Below, in pieces: positions 1 through 6,784 of a stretch of 11,934 bases of DNA. This stretch comes from Bacteroidia bacterium (lineage in GTDB: Bacteria > Bacteroidota > Bacteroidia > Flavobacteriales > Flavobacteriaceae): assembly GCA_030429325.1 (NCBI GenBank), contig JAUICT010000028.1, forward strand, positions 1 to 11,934. The letters are read 5' to 3'. A model generated the notes under the pieces. That model did no database searches. It was not told where the DNA came from and worked only from the letters and a program-made list of their open reading frames with translations. The first letter of the stretch is position 1. Each line of letters starts with the position of its first letter. The translations under genes and the position numbers were made by a program.

Positions 1-1
1 A

Positions 2-1573
2 CTTCCCTTAACTGGAGCAATGGCCCAATTAATCCCCTCCAGCTTATACGCAGGAAGGCAAACTGAAACGGCCAAGATTCCAAAGGAACTCGCATTTGAG
101 TCCAAGAAAGGAAAGAGCATCTATGAAAAAATAGGTGTACGCCCCGTAATCAATGGAAGAGGAACTATTACCATCATCGGTGGTTGCCGGCTATTGCCCG
201 AAGTTGAACAGGCAATGCAGGAGGCTACCCACGATTATATTGAATTTGATGAATTGATGGATGGCGTTGGTCAGCGTTTGGCCGAGTTGACCGGAACGGA
301 ATATGGTGTGGTCACAACAGGGGCCACGGGAGCGCTGATCATTGCCACAACCGGAATTGTCACTGGCGGAGATCCTGACAAACTTTGGCAACTCCCTAAC
401 CTGGAAGGCATGAAGGACGAGGTCATTATTCCCAAATACTCATGGACTGCTTACGAATCTTCCGTAAGAGGGGTTGGAGTAAAAATGATCACGGTGGATA
501 GCAAGGAAGAGCTCAAAGCCGCTTTAGGACCACGAACTGCCATGGTACTTGTATTGGCAGGATCAAAATCCATGAACGGACCACTTTCCGTAAAAGAAAT
601 TGCCAGTATCACCAAACCGCTGGATGTACCTATTTTGGTCGATGCCGCAGCAGAAGGGCTTCCAGTGCCCAATCCACATATTGAGCAGGGCGCCGATTTG
701 GTTGCCTACAGCGGCGGAAAATATCTAGGTGGACCCCAATGTGCTGGATTGTTATTGGGCCGTAAAGATTTGATCAAAGCAGCTTGGGTGACCAGCGCAC
801 CGCACCATGGTTTCGGTCGTGGATATAAGGTGGGCCGGGAAGAAATCATGGGAATGCTTGCCGCAGTGGAAATGTGGATGAAGAGAGATCATGTTGGAGA
901 AAGGCAAGTATGGACCAATAGGCTGGAATATATAGCCAATAAACTGAATAAAATCCCTGGCTTGGAAACTTCCATAAGACAACCTCCACCGGAACAGCTA
1001 TCCAACCCAAGTCCATCACTTCGTGTAAAATGGGACATGGAAAAAATCCCGCTGACAGGGCATGAAGTTGAACAGATTTTGTGGAACCAAACACCTAGAG
1101 TAGCCGTAAGCGGGGCGGGGAGCTTTTTGCCTTTCCCGCCCAACACCAACCCAACCATTGGCATAAACACGTCGCAATTAAAAGATGGTGAAGAAAAAAT
1201 AATCGCCGACCGCGTTTTCGATGTTTTGTCAAACCCGCCAAAAATTGAGAAGAATTTGGCACCTGCCACTTTTAATTTAAGCGGGGAGTGGGAAGTTACA
1301 ATGTGGTTTGCAGCAACATCATCCGATCAAACCTTTGTGATTGTACAGAAAGATGAAGACATCAAGGGAACGCATTATGGCAGCTATGCATCCAGAGGGT
1401 TAATGGGCAACATTCATGGAGACGAGGTGCTGATCCGTAGTTCCCATACCGAAGACGGGGTTCGACTAAACTTCACTTTTAAAGGAAAAGTACATAATGC
1501 TCAAACCATGGGAGGCGAAGTTAGTTTTAGCGAGTATGGCAATGGAAAATGGGAGGCTAAACGCAGGTACTGA
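2..1573 (+). CDS. SelA-like PLP-dependent enzyme with C-terminal beta domain, 5' end cut by window edge
   Basis: This is a fold-type I PLP enzyme of the SelA / D-glucosaminate-6-phosphate ammonia-lyase (DgaE) group, whose members act on amino or hydroxy acid substrates; the substrate here is unknown. Counting from the first Met at 20, the SGGKYLGGPQ motif gives the likely Schiff-base lysine K234, and ILVDAAAEG gives D208, the likely partner of the pyridine nitrogen. The PLP fold ends near residue 410. Residues about 418-517 are an additional Trp- and Gly-rich beta domain absent from ordinary SelA/DgaE proteins of about 370-460 residues. The frame stays open to the left edge and reads LPLTGA before the Met. 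LPLTGAMAQ looks like the end of an export signal with cleavage after AMA, so Met20 is probably internal and the true start lies outside the window. An amidohydrolase gene follows 63 bp downstream. The family call is firm; substrate and location are inferred. Confidence 0.85.
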   Translation, partial: LPLTGAMAQLIPSSLYAGRQTETAKIPKELAFESKKGKSIYEKIGVRPVINGRGTITIIGGCRLLPEVEQAMQEATHDYIEFDELMDGVGQRLAELTGTEYGVVTTGATGALIIATTGIVTGGDPDKLWQLPNLEGMKDEVIIPKYSWTAYESSVRGVGVKMITVDSKEELKAALGPRTAMVLVLAGSKSMNGPLSVKEIASITKPLDVPILVDAAAEGLPVPNPHIEQGADLVAYSGGKYLGGPQCAGLLLGRKDLIKAAWVTSAPHHGFGRGYKVGREEIMGMLAAVEMWMKRDHVGERQVWTNRLEYIANKLNKIPGLETSIRQPPPEQLSNPSPSLRVKWDMEKIPLTGHEVEQILWNQTPRVAVSGAGSFLPFPPNTNPTIGINTSQLKDGEEKIIADRVFDVLSNPPKIEKNLAPATFNLSGEWEVTMWFAATSSDQTFVIVQKDEDIKGTHYGSYASRGLMGNIHGDEVLIRSSHTEDGVRLNFTFKGKVHNAQTMGGEVSFSEYGNGKWEAKRRY

Positions 1574-1636
1574 TTCTTGCTGTGTGCATATTCAGAGAAA
1601 AATAGTTTACTATAAATAACAAACAATCAACCTAAA

Positions 1637-2878
1637 ATGAAAGAAAAAATTATTGTATTACTGCTCTTTTGCCTTTATGTGGGATATGGATTAAATGCCC
1701 AAGAATTCGATATTGCCATAATAGGTGGTCATGTAATAGACCCTAAAAATGATATTAATGAACCACTTGATGTAGCCATAAAAGACGGAAAGGTAGCCTT
1801 GGTCGCCAAAAAAATCAATAAGAAAAGGGCCAATAGAATTGTTGATGCCAAGGGGCTATATGTGGTGCCAGGATTGGTAGATATGCATGCACATGGCTTT
1901 TTTGGGGTGGAAGACGGTCATTATTTAAGAAATAGCTTTTACGCCGTTCCTCCAGATGGGTTTACTTTTCGGAATGGGGTAACCACGCTTGTTGATGCCG
2001 GAAGTGCGGGTTGGAGGTCTTTCCAGACATTCAAGGAGCAGACCATTGATCGGTCCCACACACGAATTCTATCGTTCCTAAATATAGTAGGCGAAGGAAT
2101 GAAAGGAGGGGTTTGGGAGCAAGATACCAGCGATATGGATGCAAAATTGAGTGCCCAGGTGGCACGGAAGTACTCAGACCTGATCGTAGGTTTCAAGGTT
2201 GCACACTTTAGAGGTGAGGGAGAAGACTATTATGTCCCCATTGATCGTGCAATAGAAGCCGGCAACATGGCCGGGAACATACCGGTAATGTTGGATGGCA
2301 AATTGGAGGACGCCATTCTTAAACGTTTTAGGCCTGGGGATATTTTTACACATGTTTATGGCAGGCCCATAATAGATACCGTAACCAATAAGGTTAAACC
2401 ATTTGTCCTTGAAGCGCGCAAAAGAGGTCTTATTTACGATGTTGGTTATGGAGGGGCAAGCTTCAAGTACGCCAATGCCATTCCAGGCACCAAGAATGGA
2501 TTCTACCCAGATGTCATCAGTACGGACTTGCATGGAGGAAGCATGAACGCAGCCATGAAGGATATCTTGAGTATAATGTCAAAATTCATGGCTATGGGCA
2601 TGGGCCTAGAAGATATCATAACCGCTGTAACCTGGCAACCGGCAAAAACCATTAAAAGAGAAGAATTGGGAAATCTTTCCGTAGGATCGGAAGGAGACGT
2701 TGCAATCCTTAGCCTCCGCGATGGAAAATTTGGATTTTATGACCAGCAGGGCACCAAAATGTCTGGCACCAAAAAGTTTGAATGCCAAGTGACCATCAAA
2801 GGGGGGCGGGTGTTCTACGATTTAAATGGACTTACAGACCCACTTCCAAGGGTGATCAGTGGCCTTCCATCCATGTAA
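1637..2878 (+). CDS. Secreted amidohydrolase/deacetylase-family metallohydrolase (cog3964 type)
   Basis: This 413-residue amidohydrolase-superfamily enzyme is often mis-annotated as dihydroorotase. Residues 1-21 form a Sec signal peptide with a hydrophobic core (IIVLLLFCLYV) and a cleavage site after LNA, so the mature protein is probably periplasmic. Metal-site residues that can be seen are H84 and H86 (DMHAH, end of strand 1), K187 (GFKVAH, likely carboxylated bridging lysine), H239 (IFTHVYG) and D297 (ISTDLHGG). At the strand-5 position, where many relatives have a histidine, this protein reads VMLDGK with D220. Residues about 336-395 return to the small composite beta domain. From memory, characterised cog3964 enzymes hydrolyse alpha-acyloxy carboxylates such as acetyl-(R)-mandelate. 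The gene sits between a SelA-like PLP enzyme and a 2-hydroxyacid permease (39 bp downstream), which suggests a shared catabolic pathway. The family is sure; the substrate is not. Confidence 0.85.
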   Translation: MKEKIIVLLLFCLYVGYGLNAQEFDIAIIGGHVIDPKNDINEPLDVAIKDGKVALVAKKINKKRANRIVDAKGLYVVPGLVDMHAHGFFGVEDGHYLRNSFYAVPPDGFTFRNGVTTLVDAGSAGWRSFQTFKEQTIDRSHTRILSFLNIVGEGMKGGVWEQDTSDMDAKLSAQVARKYSDLIVGFKVAHFRGEGEDYYVPIDRAIEAGNMAGNIPVMLDGKLEDAILKRFRPGDIFTHVYGRPIIDTVTNKVKPFVLEARKRGLIYDVGYGGASFKYANAIPGTKNGFYPDVISTDLHGGSMNAAMKDILSIMSKFMAMGMGLEDIITAVTWQPAKTIKREELGNLSVGSEGDVAILSLRDGKFGFYDQQGTKMSGTKKFECQVTIKGGRVFYDLNGLTDPLPRVISGLPSM

Positions 2879-2917
2879 ACTCAAACAACAAGAATACTAA
2901 CCTGTAGCTTTAATTTG

Positions 2918-4540
2918 ATGATTTGGAACCAAATTGTAGATCCCTTCGGCAATATCTATTTGTCTTTATTGATTGCCCTTGTTCCCATTGCCACTATCTT
3001 TTGGGCCTTGGCAATCAAAAAAATGAAAGGTCATAAGGCCAGTTTGTATGCTGCATTGGCAGCCGTACTTGTGGCAGTGTTGGTTTATGGCATGCCCATA
3101 AAACTAGCCTTGTTGTCGTTTGCTCACGGTGCTTTGTATGGGTTGTTCCCCATATGCTGGATTGTAGTGACCACTATTTACTTGTTTAACATTATCGTTA
3201 AAAGCGGAAAGTTTGAAATCATTAAACATTCCATGGCATCCATTACCTCCGACCGTAGGCTGCAAGCATTGTTGATAGCCTTTGCCTTTGGATCATTTTT
3301 AGAAGGCACGGCAGGATTTGGAGCGCCAGTGGCCATTACGGCAGCCATGCTGGTAAGTTTGGGGTTCAATGCATTTTATGCGGCAGGCATTTGCTTGATA
3401 GCAAATACCGCGCCCGTTGCCTTTGGGGCTATCGGTATACCCATTACCGTAGCTTCCCAAGTATCGGGAATACCTGAAATGGCCATATCGCAACTGGTAG
3501 GACGTACCTTGCCCATTTTGTCTGTGGTACTTCCATTTTATTTGACCATGTTGATATGCGGGTACAAAAAATCATTGGAAGTGTTCCCCGCCATACTGGT
3601 CTGTGGAATATCCTTTGCCTTTTTGCAATGGTTTTCATCCAACTTTCTGGGGCCGGAACTTCCCGATATCATTGCCGGATTGGGATCTATCATTTGTCTC
3701 ATTATTTTTTTAAAATTCTGGAAACCAAAAAACATATGGAGGTTTGAGAACGAGGAAGCTCCTTCTGAAGTGGAAAAAATGGCCTATACCAAAAAGCAAA
3801 TAGCCATTGCTTGGTCTCCCTTTGTGATTTTGGCCGTGTTGATAATCATTTGGGGATTGGCACCTGTAAAGGAAAAACTCGACTTGATAGGTACATTTAA
3901 GTTTGATATCAACGGACTGCACAATGTTATTTTGGATAGACAGGGCTCACCCATTCCCCATGGGTATAAATTAAATATGCTTTCTGCAGCCGGGACAGCT
4001 ATTCTTATAACAGCACTTTTGTCCATACCTATTTCCGGAATGAAGTACAAAGAAGGTTTTATACTTTTTTTTGCCACTTTGAAGCAACTAAAGTTTCCCA
4101 TAATCACGGTTTCGGCCATTTTGGGATTTGCCTATGTAGTAAACGATTCAGGTATTGTGATCACCATTGCTTTGGTACTGGCCAATACTGGGTTTTTGTA
4201 TCCATTTGTTGCACCTATTTTGGGTTGGCTGGGTGTTTTTGTAACGGGTTCGGACACCTCATCAAATGCCCTTTTTGGAAAACTTCAATTTGAAACGGCA
4301 AAATCGATTGGAGTTGATCCCTTGGTGACCGTAGCTTCGAATACTTCAGGTGGAGTGGTCGGAAAAATGATATCCCCCCAATCCATTGCTGTGGGCACTG
4401 CTGCGGTAGGCTTGATCGGCAAGGAAGCACAACTTTTTAGATATACCCTAAAACATAGTTTGATTATGCTCTTGCTGATATGTTTGATCACTTTGGCCCA
4501 AGCGTACGTAATACCGTGGATAGTCCCGATATGGAATTGA
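2918..4540 (+). CDS. L-lactate permease family transporter (LctP/LldP type)
   Basis: This is a 540-residue polytopic inner-membrane carrier of the lactate permease family, proton-coupled symporters for lactate, glycolate and similar 2-hydroxy acids. Its length is close to the usual 550 residues. Hydrophobic segments run from end to end, with typical conserved stretches at residues 130-139 (GTAGFGAPVA), about 444-455 (GSDTSSNALFG) and about 473-490 (SNTSGGVVGK followed by ISPQS). A loop of about 60 residues rich in Lys and Glu lies near residues 268-295. The ATG at 2918 is preferred; an in-frame TTG directly before it would add one residue. It lies 39 bp after the amidohydrolase with no terminator visible between, so the three genes are probably co-transcribed. 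By context the substrate may be the hydroxy acid released by the amidohydrolase rather than lactate itself. Confidence 0.9.
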   Translation: MIWNQIVDPFGNIYLSLLIALVPIATIFWALAIKKMKGHKASLYAALAAVLVAVLVYGMPIKLALLSFAHGALYGLFPICWIVVTTIYLFNIIVKSGKFEIIKHSMASITSDRRLQALLIAFAFGSFLEGTAGFGAPVAITAAMLVSLGFNAFYAAGICLIANTAPVAFGAIGIPITVASQVSGIPEMAISQLVGRTLPILSVVLPFYLTMLICGYKKSLEVFPAILVCGISFAFLQWFSSNFLGPELPDIIAGLGSIICLIIFLKFWKPKNIWRFENEEAPSEVEKMAYTKKQIAIAWSPFVILAVLIIIWGLAPVKEKLDLIGTFKFDINGLHNVILDRQGSPIPHGYKLNMLSAAGTAILITALLSIPISGMKYKEGFILFFATLKQLKFPIITVSAILGFAYVVNDSGIVITIALVLANTGFLYPFVAPILGWLGVFVTGSDTSSNALFGKLQFETAKSIGVDPLVTVASNTSGGVVGKMISPQSIAVGTAAVGLIGKEAQLFRYTLKHSLIMLLLICLITLAQAYVIPWIVPIWN

Positions 4541-4571
4541 GTTAGATTTTTTGAGTTAGTTTGATTGTAGA

Positions 4572-4605
4572 AAATCGCAGTCTTTAGCAATAGGGTCTGC
4601 GATTT
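4572..4605 (+). terminator. Stem-loop after the permease gene, possible terminator
   Basis: AAATCGCAG at 4572-4580 pairs perfectly with CTGCGATTT at 4597-4605 across a 16-nt loop, 32 nt after the permease stop codon. It is well placed to end the three-gene + strand unit. The downstream T content is poor (TTTCTGTATT), so it may be a transcript-stabilising hairpin or a DNA repeat rather than an efficient intrinsic terminator. The same motif recurs at 4703-4720. Confidence 0.35.
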
Positions 4606-4703
4606 CTGTATTAAAAAGGCTGTGCCAATTCAAAATTTTTACTTGGACACCAATTTAATAAAGCTAGATAGTATACTACCAATATGGAACAACAAACGAT
4701 TTC

Positions 4704-4720
4704 TGCGATTTAAAATCGCA
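4704..4720. repeat. TGCGATTT-A-AAATCGCA palindrome
   Basis: This is a perfect 17-nt palindrome with an 8-bp arm (4704-4711 and 4713-4720) around one A. The arms repeat those of the stem-loop at 4572-4605, so the 9-bp word CTGCGATTT or most of it occurs four times within 150 bp, in alternating orientation. The function is unknown. Confidence 0.5.
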
Positions 4721-4776
4721 AATCAAAGGAATTTATTCAAGCAGTGTGGTTTATTGAATCATTCGGAAGTCAAAAA

Positions 4777-4793
4777 GTAGCCCCGGCAAGAAT
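4777..4793. repeat. Copy of the tRNA-Arg 3' end (att-like direct repeat)
   Basis: The 17 bases GTAGCCCCGGCAAGAAT are identical to 4871-4887, which is the 3' end of the tRNA-Arg gene (acceptor strand, discriminator and part of the T arm) plus one flanking base. The sequence diverges on both sides. This is how tyrosine-recombinase integration into a tRNA 3' end leaves its second attachment site. Only 77 bp separate the two copies, so no element is present now. A partial tRNA duplication is the alternative. Confidence 0.55.
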
Positions 4794-4871
4794 TACCGTA
4801 TCAGGGAACAGCATAAACTTCGATTCCAAAGCTTCGCTTTGCACTCTTCGCGTGTTTGCGCGCCTACTTTG

Positions 4872-4943
4872 TAGCCCCGGCAAGAATCGAACTTGCATCT
4901 AAAGTTTAGGAAACTTCTATTCTATCCATTGAACTACGGGGCC
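4872..4943 (-). tRNA. tRNA-Arg (anticodon CCU)
   Basis: Read on the - strand, the 72 bases fold as a standard cloverleaf: acceptor GGCCCCG/CGGGGCT (first pair G-U), U8 A9, D stem GUUC/GAAU with loop AAUGGAUA, anticodon stem GAAGU/ACUUU with loop UUCCUAA, a 4-base variable loop, and T stem GCAAG/CUUGC with loop UUCGAUU, ending in discriminator A. The anticodon CCU reads the arginine codon AGG. CCA is not encoded (the next bases are CAA), so it would be added after transcription. The 3' end faces the att-like repeat at 4777-4793. Confidence 0.96.
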
Positions 4944-4961
4944 ATCCTTAAAAATGGACTG

Positions 4962-4994
4962 CAAAAATATGTTTTTTTAAAAAACTTTATGCAA
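4962..4994 (-). promoter_or_regulatory. Likely promoter of tRNA-Arg
   Basis: On the - strand, TATTTTTG (4962-4969) matches the Bacteroidota -7 box TAnnTTTG and lies 18 bp before the tRNA 5' end. A TTG at 4992-4994 is 22 bp further upstream, at the long end of the usual -33 spacing. The position fits a short 5' leader. Confidence 0.45.
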
Positions 4995-5040
4995 TTGCAG
5001 CAATCTAATTAGATTCTTTTCATAAGGAACAGGATAGGAG

Positions 5041-5448
5041 CTAAACAACACGCTTTTTCTCCTCTTCTTTCAAGATTTTTTCCAAATAGGAACGGGACAA
5101 AGGTTTATCAATATAACCAGCAATCAAAGCGTGACCTTTGGCTATCGTTCGGTCCTTGGCATTGGTAAAGGCTGAAAGCACATAAACACTTGGTAGTTCA
5201 TGTTTTTTGAATAGTGTCTGCAAATTTTCGAGAAAGTCCCAACCGTTCATCCCATCCATTACAAGATCCAAAAAAATAATATCGGGCAATCTGTCGTGCT
5301 CCTCAATGGAACTCAAACAGGCCTTTATGCCTTCCTCTCCGCTGGAGCAAGTAACGATGTCAAAATTACCATGGGATTGTTGTATGCAATACCGGGTCGC
5401 AAACTGCGACACCAAGTCATCGTCAATAATAAACGTGGTTAGCTTCAT
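5041..5448 (-). CDS. Stand-alone response regulator receiver protein (CheY-like)
   Basis: This 135-residue protein is a single receiver domain with no output domain. The acidic pocket is D9-D11 (IIDDD), the phosphoacceptor is D61 (IFLDLVMDGMNG), the switch Ser is S92 (VLSAF), and the conserved lysine is K115 (IDKP). Such single-domain regulators act by protein contact in a phosphorelay, by dephosphorylation of a partner, or by allosteric control. No histidine kinase is nearby, so the partner is unknown. The domain fills the whole protein, ending in a charged tail (KEEEKKR). No ribosome-binding site is visible upstream, as is normal in this phylum. It is separated by 103 bp from the YeeE pair on the same strand and is probably not part of the sulfur module. 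Confidence 0.92.
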   Translation of the reverse strand: MKLTTFIIDDDLVSQFATRYCIQQSHGNFDIVTCSSGEEGIKACLSSIEEHDRLPDIIFLDLVMDGMNGWDFLENLQTLFKKHELPSVYVLSAFTNAKDRTIAKGHALIAGYIDKPLSRSYLEKILKEEEKKRVV

Positions 5449-5551
5449 GCAGGGTTAATTACGTAAGTTTTGGGACAGACAAAGAAAGAGGCTTGCGAGC
5501 AACAAACCATTCATAATCGTTGTTTGGCGCAAATATCCCGTTCAATCAACC

Positions 5552-5965
5552 TTAGTGGGGTAATTTATTCCTTAAGACACCATAAGTAAAAGCTCCTAAA
5601 ATAGCTCCAATCAGAACGATAATGATAGGCCAATGGCCAGCGCCTACCAAAATATAAATTGGTCCCGGACAAGCCCCTGCCAATGCCCAGCCTAATCCAA
5701 AAAGGGTTCCGCCCACAATATATCGGGTAAAGGATTTCTCCTTGTCGGTTATACTGATGGGTTCTCCGGAAAAGGATTTTACTTTTGATTTTTTAATCCA
5801 AAAGACTAAAACAATCCCTACGGCCAAAGCAGAACCGATTATACCATACATGTGGAATGAATCAAACCGGAACATTTCATAAATCCTGAACCATGATGCC
5901 GCTTCCGATTTGTAAAGGACAATTCCCAAAAAAGTGCCGATTAAAATATATGCCAAGTTCTTCAT
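5552..5965 (-). CDS. YeeE/YedE family half-transporter, second subunit
   Basis: This 137-residue membrane protein is the shorter, C-terminal-like half of a YeeE/YedE (sulfur transport, PF04143) protein. Hydrophobic segments lie at about residues 3-18, 39-57, 82-97 and 102-130, with an early charged loop (residues 58-80). The signature ALAGACPGP carries C99, one of the cysteines typical of the family; characterised YeeE (TsuA) proteins import thiosulfate through a path lined by conserved cysteines. The start codon overlaps the stop of the upstream subunit by 4 bp (ATGA), so translation is coupled and the two products probably form one transporter. The family call is firm. Thiosulfate as substrate is inferred from the family and from the sulfur genes around it. 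Confidence 0.88.
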   Translation of the reverse strand: MKNLAYILIGTFLGIVLYKSEAASWFRIYEMFRFDSFHMYGIIGSALAVGIVLVFWIKKSKVKSFSGEPISITDKEKSFTRYIVGGTLFGLGWALAGACPGPIYILVGAGHWPIIIVLIGAILGAFTYGVLRNKLPH

Positions 5966-6519
5966 GATCCAAAAATTAAGGGAAACAGTAAATGAACCAT
6001 GATCAGCCCACCTATAAAAAATCCGACAACAGCTATAAGAGAGGGTCGCTGTAAATTACTCAATCCAGAAATAGCGTGTCCAGAGGTACATCCGCCAGCA
6101 TAACGGGTTCCAAAGCCCACCAAAAAACCTGCAATCAGCAGAATGACCCAGACCTTTGGATCGGACAAAGATTCCAAACTAAACAATTCTGTGGGCAAAT
6201 AGGTTTTCCCGGCACTATCAAAGCCCAATTCTTGAAGTTTGATGATGGTCTTGGGTGAAATATCCACTGCGGGATTGGGTGACAACCAATGTGCCCCCAA
6301 AAATCCGCCAATAATGGAGCCTAGAACCACCAATAGGTTCCAGCGTTTGGATTTGATATCTATTTTGAAATAATCCGAAAATTTTCCTGCGCCTCCTATA
6401 GAACAAAAGGTCTCCAAGTTGGAAGACATTCCGAAGCGCTTACCCATTAAAATGAGCAGGGCCATAATCAGGGCAATAAGAGGGCCCGATATATACCAAG
6501 GCCAAGGTTGATAAAGCAT
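5962..6519 (-). CDS. YeeE/YedE family half-transporter, first subunit
   Basis: This 185-residue membrane protein is the N-terminal-like half of a split YeeE/YedE sulfur transporter. It has hydrophobic segments at about residues 8-25, 60-78, 122-138 and 160-180. The family motif GFGTRYAGGCTSGHAI places C144, and ETFCSIGG places C39; with C99 of the partner this makes three cysteines, the number implicated in thiosulfate passage in full-length YeeE. A periplasmic-type loop (residues 80-120) separates the first and second pairs of helices. It is the first gene of a two-gene unit and overlaps the partner by 4 bp. A palindrome and -7 box at 6584-6627 lie upstream, leaving a leader of about 58 nt. 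Substrate identity is inferred. Confidence 0.88.
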   Translation of the reverse strand: MLYQPWPWYISGPLIALIMALLILMGKRFGMSSNLETFCSIGGAGKFSDYFKIDIKSKRWNLLVVLGSIIGGFLGAHWLSPNPAVDISPKTIIKLQELGFDSAGKTYLPTELFSLESLSDPKVWVILLIAGFLVGFGTRYAGGCTSGHAISGLSNLQRPSLIAVVGFFIGGLIMVHLLFPLIFGS

Positions 6520-6583
6520 CTGTTAGGTTTTAAACAAAGTTGAACAAAAAGACTCAAACAAAAAAGATTGTATGATTTGGAGG

Positions 6584-6627
6584 TAAATTTAACAGCAAAA
6601 AAACCTCTTCACAGTAACATTGGTTAC
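6584..6627 (-). promoter_or_regulatory. Promoter of the YeeE pair with GTAAC-N4-GTTAC operator
   Basis: The palindrome GTAACATTGGTTAC lies at 6614-6627; the flanks extend it (CACA before, AGTG after, one mismatch between the arms). On the - strand the sequence TAAATTTA at 6584-6591 fits the -7 box TAnnTTTG except for its last base. The gap between them is 22 bp, which puts the palindrome centre near -41.5. No TTG is found at a normal -33 position, as expected for an activator-dependent promoter. This spacing recurs at three other promoters in the window. Confidence 0.65.
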
Positions 6628-6765
6628 AGTGAACCTATTGCTGAAATATTCAAAAACAAAATATCCGGCACAAAAGATATGCATCCATTGAAAAGACAAG
6701 TCAAGTATTCCAGAACTCGACTCGTTTACAGACAACCTGACCCAGAAAAGAGGCCTATTTAGAAA

Positions 6766-6784
6766 GGGAAAATTACTTTTTCCC
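6766..6784 (-). terminator. Possible terminator overlapping the stop codon of the 42-residue gene
   Basis: GGGAAAA (6766-6772) and TTTTCCC (6778-6784) form a 7-bp stem with a 5-nt loop that contains most of the stop codon. On the - strand it is followed by TTTCTAAAT, a moderate U tract. It would end the small transcript before the YeeE promoter region. Confidence 0.4.

Larger units (their letters stand above)
4541..4871. other. 331-bp non-coding stretch with inverted repeats and a tRNA 3'-end copy
   Basis: No credible gene was found here. It contains, from left to right: an inverted repeat built on AAATCGCAG (4572-4605); an imperfect inverted repeat GTGCCAA/TTGGACAC (4622-4650); the perfect 10-bp palindrome TAGTATACTA (4669-4678); a TGCGATTT palindrome (4704-4720); a 17-bp copy of the tRNA-Arg 3' end (4777-4793); a hairpin CAAAGC-TTC-GCTTTG (4823-4837); and a short G+C-rich stretch before the tRNA (about 4846-4864). 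The mixture looks like a scar of past insertions next to a tRNA gene, but no transposase or integrase remnant can be read in any frame. Confidence 0.6.

Noticed and set aside
2902..2917. TAGCTTTA before the permease as a -7 box
   Set aside because: It sits only a few bases from the start codon and leaves no room for a transcript start. The permease is better read as the third gene of an operon.
4684..4713. Nine-codon frame starting ATGGAACAACAA in the intergenic region
   Set aside because: It is too short, has no support upstream, and ends inside the TGCGATTT palindrome. It could be a relic of a transposase start, but nothing further can be read.
4541..5040. CRISPR array or toxin-antitoxin pair around the tRNA
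   Set aside because: The repeats here occur two to four times without regular spacing, and no small gene pair can be read on either strand.
6568..6762. 64-residue open frame on the + strand between the YeeE pair and the small membrane gene
   Set aside because: It runs through the YeeE promoter box and operator on the other strand, shows no known domain, and has a composition typical of chance frames. A GGAGG-like stretch lies inside it rather than before its start.
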